DNA of 64,000 bases from Amborella trichopoda (Eukaryota; Streptophyta; Magnoliopsida; Amborellales; Amborellaceae), in assembly GCF_000471905.2 (NCBI RefSeq), contig NW_006494931.1, positions 3,637,741-3,701,740 of the forward strand, written 5' to 3'. Made by a program: the position numbers and the translations under genes. The number at the start of each line of letters is the position of its first letter. The first letter of the stretch is position 1. Below, piece by piece: positions 36,301-47,462 of the stretch. The notes below the pieces were generated by a model. That model saw nothing but the letters and a program-made list of their open reading frames with translations. It was not told the origin of the DNA and did no database searches.

Positions 36301-37045
36301 TCTAGTGTCTGACTTCGAGATATGGCCTCTTGAATAATGAGATGTCTCTCTTTAAAAATCTACAACACATGAGTTTCAAAACCTAACTTCTCTCTAGAAA
36401 TTCTCCCATCTTGGGCATCATCACGAGGCATGCTATCCATCAAAACAAGGGGCACGACGAGCTCTTGAACATACCAAAATTTGAGAGAAATTGACCTAAA
36501 AACGAGAAAGTTATGATCATCATAATATAATCCCGAAATTGAAATATCATAGTTTTCATAAATAGATAGTGGTTCACCGAGGTTGCACCAAAATTATGCA
36601 AAACCTACTCATTTATAGTAAGTTAGGCCAGAATGGTCCTGGAAGGTTCAAATGAGTCGAAAATTGGTATTTGGGGGTGTTTAGACGTTCTAGATCCAAT
36701 GGTGGTGATCTGATGACCATCAGAGGCCTTGGTAATAGGGCACTAATTATGACGTGCATTTGCACCATGAAAGGAATTGGAAACGCTAACCGAGGTTCAT
36801 CATGATTCACTTTAAACTTGTCGGATTGCAAAGAAAATTAACAAGTGTCCTTAGGGCATCCAAAGCTACCCTCCCATGAATTTTGAGGCTGATCCGATAC
36901 TTTTTCGAGTTCACCTAAAAATAGGCTTATTTATAAAGTATTCCCGTGGTCCACAGGCATTTTTGGTACCTGCGCAAGCAGGTTGCGACTGGCTCCTTCC
37001 TTATTCGCACTGGGGATACAAGTACATCAAAAATACCCTATAACA
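33313..37045 (-). mobile_element. LTR A (left outer LTR, about 3.73 kb)
   Basis: On the minus strand it begins TGTTATAGGG at 37,045 and ends near 33,313 in a CA. It is collinear with LTR B along its length, including GGCTTTTGAAAGATGTCCCTT, the GA-rich block, and CTCCTTCCTTATTCGCAC near the U3 end. A TATATAAG box (minus strand) lies at about 35,666-35,676, so U3 is about 1.4 kb and the transcribed R-U5 part about 2.3 kb. Confidence 0.8.
34240..35250 (-). repeat. Kilobase GA-rich (homopurine) tract inside LTR A
   Basis: About 1 kb of plus-strand sequence is almost only A and G (GAGAGA, AGAAGA and GGAGAG words), interrupted by short cores such as GTGGGCCCACAGCCGTGA and CCGTTGTCCCGAGTGA. It lies downstream of the LTR TATA box, so the LTR transcript would carry a very long CT tract. 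The Ser/Leu/Phe-rich ORFs on the minus strand are translations of this low-complexity sequence. Confidence 0.9.
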
Positions 37046-37620
37046 ACTTTCCCCATTGAATGTTACTCTTTGATAGGAGCGAGAAGTGTAACATTTGAAA
37101 CAAAACCTGCTTGAGTTCATCTTTCGAATCCTTATTGAAGCGCCTGTATTGTCTCCCAATATTCTTTTTCTTCTCGATCATCTGCATCAACACTCTCTTT
37201 GAGGAGGAGACCATGTCAAGCTTCTCGATCACCTGTCATATGTTAGAATCCCTTTTTTGAAGGAGCATGGTAGCTGGGGGCCTTGCTTAAGGGCTTGCTT
37301 CCCGACTCATCAATGCTTCCAATTGAGCCAACTGGTGGGTTCCTTTGGGACTTGAATCTCAATCTAGTGGAATTTTTGTTCCAACAGCTGAGGGCCTTGT
37401 TTAAGGGCTTGGGACCCAATCTTATCAGAATTCAGATATGTTTGACAGCCAGGGTTTGCTTGGAGACTTCCTTCCCAATCCGTCAGATATTTCTTGAGAG
37501 GCTAGTGGAGGGGGCCTTTTGAGGGCTTTGTTCCCATTTTATATTAAGCCTTCGATCTTGTCTACTTTGCTTTAAATAGACAGTTGAGGAGAGCTTCTGA
37601 AGCTCTCATTGTTACTCATG
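37046..37620 (-). mobile_element. Polypurine tract and sub-terminal 3' region next to LTR A
   Basis: On the minus strand AATGGGGAAAGT lies directly before the LTR start TGTTATAG, as expected of the plus-strand primer. The following 570 bp match 43,562-44,170 beside LTR C. Shared phrases include GAAGTGTAACATT, TCATGTCAAGCTTCT, GGGGGCC with CTTAAGGGCTT, and GGAGACTTCCTTCCCAATCC. Confidence 0.75.
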
Positions 37621-39754
37621 ATGATCCTCATCGGATGCTCATCATGTCCGGCTTCTTTCTTTTTTGATTGTTTTACCCACAACTTCATGGTTGTGTCTGT
37701 CTTTATGAATAATGAAAAGAAAGGCCTCCTCCTCGGTGGTAAAAGTGGAGGAAGGGTTTTGTATGAGACTCACTGGGGATAATGGATACCACAGGTGAGG
37801 CTTATTTGGGATTACAATTTGTTCATGGTTTTGAATGATGCTCAATGAGTGACAAAGGTGTCAGGTCAACTTAGGTGGAATGATCAAATGGAAATGACCA
37901 TTCAAGAGTTTGAATGATGCTTAAGGTGAGGCGATGGAAGGCATGAACCTACTGGTGAAGGGAGATCCTAGTGAGTCATGAGATTGACTTTAAGCTCATG
38001 AGGTGGTTTGCACGGATGGCATGACTCACTGGTTAGTGATGGTTGGTTATGGTGAGAGCGCTCATTGATGATTTTAAGTGATGCTTGGTGAAGGTTTGAC
38101 TCGATTGAGGCTCATAGCTTACTTCATGCGATGAATGAGGTAGAGACTCACTAGGGATGGTGAGCAATGCGACTCTTTGGTGGAATGGTAGATTAAAGAG
38201 TTGTGATTCAAATAGAGGGTGAGAAGTTGTTTGATAACGGATAAGGTAGTGGTCAAGTAAGGGCAACCATTCAAGGGTTTGAATGGCACCTAAGCGAGGT
38301 GAGGACTCTCTGGGGATCATAGTTGATGCACCTTATCGTGGGTTTTGGTGAGCGAATGGCTACAGGGTAGCCATAGGTGCAGCAACTCATTGAGGAATGG
38401 AGTACTCACTGGGGAGTAGAGTGGTTGAATGAGAGCGCTCATTCATGTTTTTGAACGACGCTGAATGGGACACGAGAGAGTCAAGTCGACTATGGTGAAG
38501 CAATCATTCAAGGATTTGAATGGTGTACGTCATGAGTAGCAGTGAAGCTAAAGAGGGCCATGAGAGGTGTGACTTGACTGAGGAGTGGTAGCCTTGTGAG
38601 GATCATGAATGATGCGACTCACCTGGGGAGATGGTGACTCGGGCGAGTTGTGAATAATGTCACCTAGTTGGGAAAACGAGATGGCTGCTGGGGGTGCAAA
38701 AGTGGGGGTGATCGCCTCATGTGGGGAGTGGGCATGAACATCCCTTGATGTTAATTCTTTTGCAGAAGTGCAGCTCACATGGGTCAACTTGGCTCGAGCA
38801 ACAAATTCCTCCAATGAAATCAGGACAATAGTGGAAGTGTCCAATCCACTGGGGATATATGGGGTAGAATCGCCTTTGAAATGGTCCATTGGGGGACAAT
38901 AAGGGTACGCTCACGATTATCGACTTTGGAATCAACACAACTATAAACTCCCTGAAGGGCGTACTTTAGGGTGAATAATGGTAAAACTGAGGATATGATG
39001 CATCGCTAAGCCTACCATGTTCGTGAGGACAGGTTTGTGGGGAACTTTGGAAGATGGGATACCCAATATGGTCTTTTTGACCACCCGAGGACGATGGATA
39101 CTGCTTCGAGGATGATTCTTCTTTGACGCAGGGCACCATCACATAGAACACTCTTGACTGACGACAAGAGGTACAGGGGGCTCGCAACAAGGGACTAGTG
39201 AGGGGTGCTCGTACTAGCCATCCCAAATTCTAGAGGTTCACTCCACGGGAAACAAAGGGGGTGGAGGTTTTTTATTTTTACATGCCTCTTTCGCATTCTC
39301 AAATGCAACACTGAAGAGCTGCTTCTGAGGTCTTCACTTCCACTGAACTGGTTAAGAGAAAATTTAAGGTCATCGCCATGTTTAGACCGAATAGTGGTTC
39401 CTTTAAAGTCCTCACCCATGTTGGACTATTGAGGGAAAGTTTAAGGTCGACACCCACTTTAGACCAAAGTAGGGGTGCTTTTAAAGTCCTCACCAATGTT
39501 GGACATGAAGAGGCTTTTAACGTCTTCAATCTCATTGGATGTGATTGATGATCTTTTAACGTCATAACCTTTGTTGGACGTTTGCAGGGGGTCTTTAATT
39601 GTCATAACCCCTGTTGGACGATCTAAGGGGTACTTTTAGTCCTCACCTTTGTCGGACATAAAGGGGCTTTTAATGTCGTCACAATCATTGGATGTGATCG
39701 ACGATCTTTTAACATCATAACCCTTGTTGGACATGTTGAGGGAAAGTTTAAGGT
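37621..39754 (-). repeat. Degenerate tandem-repeat tract (hypervariable 3' UTR)
   Basis: There are two repeat styles. From 37,830 to about 38,890, phrases such as TTCAAGGGTTTGAATGATGC and GACTCACTGGGG recur at irregular spacing. From about 39,340 to 39,750, units of 30-60 bp recur on the theme TTTTAAAGTCCTCACC and TTGTTGGAC, plus GAGGGAAAGTTTAAGGTC. Ogre-type elements are known to carry variable tandem repeats between integrase and the 3' LTR. The minus-strand ORFs here (for example 39,299-39,565) are repeat translations. Confidence 0.65.
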
Positions 39755-42700
39755 CCCAGTCGCGCTCCCTCGGGGACCCGGGTTCAATTGACCCCCTCTT
39801 AGACAACCGTCTGACCTCACGGGCGCATGTACGACTCGTATGTCACATGCGGAGAGGTATGTCCAACTATAAGAGGATTTTAAAGTGATGAAGAGATGGA
39901 CTCGAGCACCTACATCGTCATGGTTTGAGTTCGTGGAATAAGCCTGGGTTACTACCCTCTTAGATCTATGAACGAAAGCCCTTCGGCTGTCTAGCAGTGC
40001 GATTTGAATTCCTCCCCTCTCTAAACTCAATATCTCACTTGGACTCTCTCTTAAAAACTGCTAATGAAATCCAAATATAATGTAGTCCTCTTTGATGTGC
40101 TTCTTATGGGTGAATGGCTCTAGTTTTGGGGATAGAGTAGTAGGAGAAATAAGTAAGAGAGAAGAGAAAGAAGAGAATAAGAATAATAACTTGAATATGA
40201 CTTATTTTAGAAGTGAGAAGAAGATGAAGATGAAGAAAGCAAAGTAAAAAGAAGTGAAGAGATGACCCAAAGAAAATTGGGCAACTTCCCGGTGTAACCA
40301 CTCCTAAGAGGTATTACAGGTAAAAAGAAAAAGTACTAGGCTTGAAGCCTTGGTACATGGAGGTTTGGAAAGTGTAGTTACAGAACTGAGCCTATAACTA
40401 TATCACCAAACCAAAGAGCCCCCTAAAAGTGATCAAGGAAGAGAAGACAGTGAAAGAGATAGAGATAGAGAGTGAGAGTGAGAGAGATGAAAGTATCTCA
40501 CACCCCAAACACTGTGTGACTCGATAGTTAGAGTAGTGGAAGGGTTAGAACTCTAAAGAAAGCTAACTCAGGATGATCTCAACCCGAGTGACTGAGTATA
40601 AGAGAATCAATGTCTGTTATGACCCTACTTCATTGTACGAGTAGATGGTTAGAGTAGCAATCCGAGAGTTGAAACCCTAGAGCACTATCTCAGGACGACC
40701 TCAAATCTAGCGTGCAAGAAGTGAAAGAAACAACGAGTAATGAGAGAAATAAAGGAGTGATGAAATAAAAGCAAAGTAAAATAAATGAGAAGTTGAAATA
40801 TGATTTAGAGAGAGAAGTACGTGTTAAAAGTGAGAGAAATTGAGATGAATGGGGTCAAGGAATGATGGACCTGCCTATGGTGAGGGTCAGAACGCTAAGG
40901 GGAGATGAGAGGATAGAAGAGGTGAGAAAATGGAGAACAAATGACGCTAGCATGAGAATGTGGGGGAGATAGAGTAGTGTACAGAGCTGGGGTGGATAGG
41001 AGAGTATGAGAGTAGGGCGTATAGGGGTGTGTGAGGGTAGAGCGGATAGGGGAGTATGTGAAGGTAGGGTGGATAGGGTAGAAAATAGGGCAGATAGAAG
41101 TGTGCGCGGGTAGGGTAGATAGGAGTGTGTGAGAGTAGGGCAGATAGAAGATATGAGAAGATAGGGCAGATAGGGGTGATGAGAGGGTAGGCCGAATAGG
41201 GGAGATGAGAGGGTAGGGAAGATAGGGGAGATGAGAGGGTAGGGCAGATAGGGGAGATGAGAGGATAGAGGAGGGAGAGTAAAAGAGTGATAGAGAGGAG
41301 TTGGGTCCACCCTAGGTGTGGGTCTTGGCTTAGATGGGAGAGAGACAGGAAAATAGGGAGAGAAAGAGAGGGGGGAAGGTGAAGGCTCGAACTCACCCTG
41401 GGTCTAAGCAAGGAGAAAGAGAGAGTAGAGAGAAAGGAGAAAAGGAAGAGAGAAAGAGAGAAAGAAAGGAGTGAAGAAAGAAGAAGAGAGAGAAAAGAGA
41501 AAGAAGTATAGAAGAAAGAAAGAGAAAGAAGGTAGAGAAAAAAGAAGAGAGAGAAAAAGATAAACAAGAGAGAGAGGAGAGAGTGGGGACCTGGAATGGG
41601 CTTGAGCCTAGGTGCACATTTGTCGTTCCCTTTGCATGCACATGAGAGAGAAATAGGTCTAAGTCTTGGGTCAAGGTTAGGGTTAGGGGCTTAGGTGTCT
41701 AGCTTAGATGGATTGGGTTGAGGTATGTTGTATAGAAACTAGGGTGTATGGGATTCAATAAGGTATAGGATAACTAAGGTGTATATGATGCTATGGTGTA
41801 TGGAATACAATGGTGTATGGCATAGGGTAGAATGTAGGCTAGCTAAGGTAAGGTAGGGTATAGGGTGTATGGAGTAGGATTGGGAGCTAGGAGTTCTAAG
41901 GTGCATGGAAGCTAGGAGTTCTAAGGTGTATGGAAGCTAGGAGTTCTAGGGTGTATAGGATTGGGGGATGGAAATCCTAAAGGAATTGAAATTTTAGGAT
42001 TCTAGGGAGTGCGGGGTTCTAGGGGTATTTTCTCTCTCTTGGAAATGTTTTTCTTGTCTCTCGTCTTGAGTCTTGAACTTGAAAGCAAAGAAAAAGAAGA
42101 AGCAAGAATTTCAAGAGCTTACTCCAAATATTCAAAAGTTCAAGGGAGTTACTCCAAGAGTGTTATTATAAATAACTTAAGGTCCTTATATAGAGCAACC
42201 ACAAAAAAATAGTGAAATACTCATAAACTACCAAAATTGTCAAAAAAATACAAATTTTATGAATTAAAATATTAATCATGTTTTTTTATCAAATGACCAA
42301 AATACCCCTATGCACTTTTCAACAAATTAGCAAACCATCCCTCCATAAGGGGCCTCTTGCAATTGCTAGGCCTCGGGAGCTTTTTCGGATGCTTGCAGTG
42401 GTGATTCAGGCGATTAATCCTCATAGAATCGATGCCTGAACTACAACGCATATTTTGATACCCTTTGATCGTCTTGAAACAGATTTTTTAAGAAGAACCC
42501 AAAATCCGGTCAAGTTTCATAAACTTGTGATTCTTCATCCACCAATCTAACATGATCTATGACATTCCAAGACTTCATTTTGATAAAATATTGAAGATGA
42601 TACTATCACGATGATTTTGTGATAAATTTTGTTCACTTTGGTCACCATTTGAGCATGTTTCAATTTTGGGAAGTCGTCGGAAAATGGGATTCCAGCGACC

Positions 42701-43561
42701 AGAAAAGTATATCATTTTTTACCTTGAAATTCATGTTATCTGGCATTCGATCGTTCACAAAACTATTTCAAACTATACCTCTTCGAAACACGGTCGCAAC
42801 GGACCCATACATGCAACGATCCGACATCGAGATCTTGAGTTATGGCCCCTCAAAGAATTGGATGTTCTTCTTTATAAAATCTGAATTTTCATGTTTCAAG
42901 CCCATCTTCTCTCTAGAAATTCTCTTATTTTGAGCCACTCAATGACACGTGCCATATGTCAAAATGAGCGGGTCGTCAAAATCTAAGCCGTGTTCGAATT
43001 TGAACTTAATTCGACTTAAAACATGCAAGTGATAAGCATTTCAAAATCATCTCGAAATGAGAAAACACAGTCTCATAAATGGAAACTGGTTCACTAAGAC
43101 TACACCGTAATAGTGTAAAACCCATCCTTTTATTGTAAGTTAGCCTCAGAATAGTCTCGGAGGGTCCGATTGAGCCGTAATTTGGTACCTGAGGGTTTTC
43201 GACATTCCGGATCCAATGGTGATGGTGTGATACTCTTTTTAGACCCACAAAATAGGGCTATAGTTATAGGGTCCATTTTCAACATAATAGGATCTGGATT
43301 TGAAAATCAAGTTTCATCCTGATCATCTCAAAACTCGTTAGAACGCAACGAAAATTTACGGGTGTCCTTAAGGTATCCAAAACTACCCTCATGAAATTTG
43401 AGGTCATTCTAATCCTTCTTTGAAGGTCGCTGAATTTTAGGCTTATTGCTACAGTGTTCTAGGGGTTTGGCAGCGTCTTGGGCACCGGCATGACCAAGTT
43501 ACTACTGGCTCTCTCCTTATTCATCTTGGGGATACAAGTACGTCAAAAATGACATATAACA
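39755..43561 (-). mobile_element. LTR C (internal, more diverged relative, about 3.8 kb)
   Basis: It starts on the minus strand with TGTTATAT at 43,561 and ends near 39,755. Its overall order matches LTRs A and B (a GGGACCCGGGTTC end, an AGCAGTGCGATTTGAATTC phrase, GA-rich tracts, a TATATAAGG box at about 42,184-42,195, and CTCTCTCCTTATTC near U3), but identity is much lower. GA tracts lie at about 41,330-41,590. A 30-33 bp array (GGGCAGATAGGGGAGATGAG) fills about 41,000-41,270. A CTAGGAGTTCTAAGGTG array lies at 41,880-41,960. Confidence 0.7.
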
Positions 43562-44170
43562 ACTTGCCCCGTTGAATGCTACTCTTCGAGAGAATCGAGA
43601 AGTGTAACATTCGGAGCAAAATCTCGCCAAAGTTCATCTTTTGAATCCTTACTAAGGTGCTTTTATTATCTCTCAACAATTTTTTTCTTCTCAATTATCG
43701 GCATCGACATGATCATTAAGGGGGCGATCATGTCAAGCTTCTTCCCAGTGGGATGACCAACGTGGATTTTAGCGATTAGGGGCCTTTTAAGGGCTCCATA
43801 AACCCAATACTGCTAGAATTTGTTTTCTGGTAGAGCATGTTGACCAGGTGCCTTTGGGGATTTATCCCAACCAGTGGTATTTTTTGTTCCAACAACTGGG
43901 GGCCCTGCTTAAGGGCTTCCTTCCAAATATTATCAAAATCCAGATGTGTCTGACAGTCGGGGGCCTAGCTTGGAGACTTCCTTCCCAATCCATCATATGT
44001 TTCTTTAAAAGCCTAGTGGCAGGGGGCCTTACTTAAGAGCTTCCTTCCCCTTTTACACTGAACACTTGATCTTTCTCTTGAAAGGCTAGCAGTGGGGGGG
44101 CCTTTTACACTGAACTTTGGTCTGTCTATTTTTCTTTAGATAGACAATCGAGGAGAGCCTTTAATAGGGC
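43562..44170 (-). mobile_element. Polypurine tract and sub-terminal 3' region next to LTR C
   Basis: On the minus strand AACGGGGCAAGT is followed by TGTTATATG, the same layout as beside LTR A. The remaining 590 bp are homologous to 37,046-37,620. Confidence 0.7.
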
Positions 44171-44220
44171 ATATGAACTGCTTCACTAGGACGTTGACTG
44201 ATGGCACGGGGGTATCTCGT

Positions 44221-44350
44221 TGAGGGCTTACACCCAATATACCAGGCTTAGTCAGGGGCTCTTTGGTGGCAATGAAAGCTTTAATAAGACGGTCACTTTG
44301 GGGGCATACGCCCAATATATCGGGCTTAGTCAGGGGCTCTTTGGTAGCCG
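44221..44350 (-). repeat. Tandem repeat of about 75 bp, two copies
   Basis: CCCAATATACCAGGCTTAGT plus CAGGGGCTCTTTGGT at 44,232-44,267 is repeated with few changes at about 44,311-44,345. It lies in the 3' region of the retroelement. Confidence 0.8.
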
Positions 44351-44379
44351 CCCTAAACGTTTAAACCTTATTTGTAATG

Positions 44380-46060
44380 AAAAATACAAAATCTAACAGA
44401 TCTTTCAACAAAGATCTCTCGGATATTGATGAAAAAGAAGTGGTAGAGAAAGTGGGACAAATCGAATTCAGATCTGAGGCCAGATCTGCCCGAAAATGAG
44501 CAGATCTACTCTCAAATTTGTGGCAAAACCAGCAAGATCCAAAATATCAAATTACGATTTTAAAGCAGTGAATAGATCAAAATAAAATGAAAACAATGAA
44601 TGAAGAAGAAGAAAGAACAGGAAGAAGCAATACCAAGCCTTCGAGGGCTCACCCATATCAGAACCGACATCCTCTTTGCCTCTTTGATCCGAATGCTAAC
44701 CAGCAGATCTGTGGTTGAAAGGGTGGTTGTGCCTTGGCGATGGTTCTAGACTAGGGTTGTTGTGCCCTAGGTCTAGATTTTTTGGCTAAAGGTTAGTGTC
44801 TTAGGAGGCTAGGGTTTTTGAAGCAGGGTCTAGGGTTTCCATCTTCTGAAGTTATAGGGTTTTCCTCTCTCTGAAGACATGCTTCAAATGGCCATGAAAA
44901 GGGATTATAAAGGGGTCAAGAATTTGTTGGAAAGGATATACTTCCTTACTCAACACATCTCTATCCAAATATTTGAGTTTTGGGGGTACGGATCTGGGCA
45001 ACACGTCTAGTGTCGCCGAAATAAATTTTGTAAAAAACCTCCAAAAAAGTAGGAAAATCCCTCAGAAATGAAAATTTTTAATTTGGGACAAGAAGGGTTG
45101 GGTGACACCAGTGGTGTTGCCTAAGTCTGGGTGACACCCGCTCGTGTCTCTTGGGCGACACTGCTAGTGTCGCTCACATCAAATTATATCAAAATTCAAA
45201 AATTCCAACTTGGGTCCTTAGCCTCTTGTGAAGCTCTCAGGGAAAATTTGGGTCAAAAACGGAGTTTTTATTATTTTTAGTGATTTTTTTGGTAAAACAG
45301 GGCGTCTGTAGGAGTCTGGGGCAAAACAGGGTTTTTGCATGGTTCAGGGTAGGCAGATTGGTTCCAGGTCACAGGGTAGACTGTGTGAACTATGGATTTT
45401 GGGTTTACTAGGATAATGTGGTCCTAAGGGTTCAAAAAACCATAGAATTTGCTAGATTTAAAATGAGGTCTCTACAATTCCCCCTCTTTGGCACTCTTTG
45501 TCATTTGGGGGACAAGTAAGTGGCAAAGAAGTAGACACTTTGGCGTTCCCTGTCATTCGAGGGGCAGGTGAACGTCAACGATAATGTAGACATTTTAAAT
45601 TTTGTCCTGAGGTCACGTGGTCAGAGGGCACACCAATTAATCCCTCCAAGTCATTGCTCCCACTGAGCTCACCCACCTAGGGAATTTTTCCACCTAGGGT
45701 TTTCGGCACGAGATGTCAATGAGTTACACAAGCTTGAAACTTGAGTTGGATTTTTTGGCCATGCTACTTAACTTCAGGGGCATCGTAATTTGAAAATTCT
45801 TTAACCCTAGCATCTTCTTTGATTCCCATAGGGTTTCTTAAGGTTATCTATAAGAAAGGATTTCTATAGGAAGAGACTTGTCTGGCCGATTTTGAAGAGA
45901 GAGATGAGGCAGTAATAGTGTCCAAGCTCCTTTGTTTTTAAAAGTCTTTTAGAAATTTTGAAAGTAGGGGAAGATTTGAAGTAGAACTCAGAGCAAGGAT
46001 AGGTTACAATTTTAACAAAGAAATTAAAGTTTTTGAAAGCACAAGACATGCAGTGAAAAT
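44380..46060 (-). mobile_element. Non-coding 3' region of the retroelement
   Basis: No ORF of note was found. It is homologous in order to the older fragment at 30,240-32,540. It contains the first cluster of 25 bp palindromes (44,995-45,176) and a phrase AGTGGCAAAGAAGTAGACAC with a relative near 31,800-31,830. Confidence 0.5.
44995..45176. repeat. 25 bp palindrome cluster 1 (four copies)
   Basis: Copies lie at 44,995-45,019, 45,099-45,123, about 45,128-45,153 and 45,152-45,176. Each has ten-base arms around five (once six) free bases. The left arm is TGGGYRACAC and the right arm GTGTYGCCYA, apart from the more diverged right arm of the third copy. The centres differ from copy to copy. Confidence 0.9.
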
Positions 46061-46165
46061 TTTCAAAAGAGAAAGATATGTCGAAAAACAAGGTTGGTTA
46101 GCAGTTTTAACTCCCGCAACCATAGAGCCCTCTAAGCAGTTTAGCGTCATGAAGCGATGGACCAT

Positions 46166-46360
46166 ACACCCAACTCTTTTACGTCAATACGGGGATAGAC
46201 GGAATACACCTGACCCTTTTGCGTCATACGAGGATGGACGAAATACACCCCACCCTTTTATGTCATACGGAGAGAGACAGAATACACCCGACCCTTTACA
46301 TTATACGAGGATAGACGGAATACACCCGACCTTTTACATCATACGGGGCTAAACGTTACC
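46166..46360. repeat. 39 bp tandem array, about five units
   Basis: Units start at 46,166, 46,206, 46,245, 46,284 and 46,322 with ACACC, then GACCCTTTT, GTCATACG, and GGATAGACGGAAT. Confidence 0.9.
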
Positions 46361-46399
46361 TACCTCAACCTACGTTGCACGAAGTTGATGTTGAACTGG

Positions 46400-46645
46400 A
46401 TACACCTGACCTTTTCTGCCATACGGGGCTAGACAGTACCTGTCTCGGCTCTTTCACGTCGTATGAGTTTGACAATGAACTGGATACACTTGACCTTTCA
46501 CGTCATACGAGGCTAGAATTTACCTATCTCGGCTCTTTTAGGTAGCGCGAGTTTGACGTTTTTCTTGTCTCGGCTCTTTTACGTCACACGAGTTTGACAT
46601 TTTTCCTGTCTCAACTCTATTACGTCGTACGAGTTTGACGTTTTC
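46400..46645. repeat. Tandem array of about 42 bp related to the 39 bp array
   Basis: Units follow the theme TGTCTCGGCTCTTTTACGTC, then a TACGAGTTTGACGTTTTTC ending, near 46,440, 46,526, 46,568 and 46,609. The TTTTACGTCATACGAG core is shared with the preceding array, so the two are likely diverged forms of one satellite-like unit. Confidence 0.8.
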
Positions 46646-46823
46646 TGAATTGGACTTTGGTTGGCAGTTTAGGCTCATGCCACCGAGGAGCGATTGAAAA
46701 TTTTGAAAATTAATTAAAATTAATTAAAATATTTAAAAACACTTGTAAAAACACATAACAAAACCAAATTTGGTTGTCGGAAGTCCTGAAAATTAAGTGG
46801 GGCCATTTTTAAGAAAAATATTT

Positions 46824-47209
46824 TGGGCGACACAGCTGATGTCGCACACCAAATTTTTTTTTTTTTATTAAGTGAAAACATCTGGGGATTGAACAAAAAC
46901 ATTTTTTGGGCAAGAAGATTTGGACGATCCACAAGCTAGGTGATACTAGGCGTGTTGCCCATGTAAAACCTTTTTTTTTTTTGCTTTCTTTTTTTTTTGA
47001 GGAAGGGGGATTTAAAAGAAAAGGTTTAGTAAAAGGGAAATTGGGCAACAGGCGTGGTGTCGCCCCCACAAGCCCATGTAAATATTTTTTCTTTTTATTG
47101 GAAAGATGGGGATTGTTGAAAAATGAGATTTTTTGCAAAATATTTGGGCGAAATGGGTGGTGTCGCCCAACCTGAGTACGGAATTGGGCGACACCAGGAG
47201 TGTCGCCCA
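46824..47209. repeat. 25 bp palindrome cluster 2 (five copies) upstream of the PMD gene
   Basis: Copies lie at 46,824-46,848, 46,937-46,961, 47,042-47,066, 47,145-47,169 and 47,185-47,209, all exactly 25 bp. The last is a perfect palindrome: TGGGCGACAC, CAGGA, GTGTCGCCCA. The cluster ends about 120 bp before the PMD TATA box. Confidence 0.92.
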
Positions 47210-47327
47210 GACCTCCGACCTCCAAAACCAAAGTTTATCGCTTTGGAAGGTTTTAAGGTTATCCAAACCTTCTGTTGGCCGAAGTGGATAGCTACAGGAC
47301 GAGGTTTAGATCTGATTTATTGTTTTC

Positions 47328-47462
47328 TATAAAAATCCTCCTCCTTCCCATTCTTCTCTCATCTGCAATTTTCCTCTTTCTTCTTCCTATCTTCATCTAC
47401 TTCCTTCTTCATCATCTCCCCTCTGATCTCACTGGTGTCTCTTGTTCTCACCTAAGGCTTTC
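47328..47462 (+). promoter_or_regulatory. TATA box and CT-rich leader of the PMD gene
   Basis: TATAAAAA at 47,328-47,335 is followed by about 100 bases of strongly pyrimidine-rich sequence (CCTCCTCCTTCCC, TTCCTCTTTCTTC) and then ATG at 47,463. This is the usual look of a plant gene promoter and leader. It is on the strand opposite to the retroelement. Confidence 0.6.

Noticed and set aside
39299-39565. 88-codon minus-strand ORF with repeated TLKAP/TLKE phrases
   Set aside because: It translates the degenerate tandem repeat of the retroelement 3' region.
40855-41674. Minus-strand ORFs of 93-206 codons
   Set aside because: Low-complexity GA/CT tract and a 30-33 bp array in LTR C.
46809-47266. 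Minus-strand ORFs of 84 and 140 codons containing VSPN and GDTT phrases
   Set aside because: They read through the 25 bp palindromes, whose arms give repeated GDT/VSP words. No domain is present.
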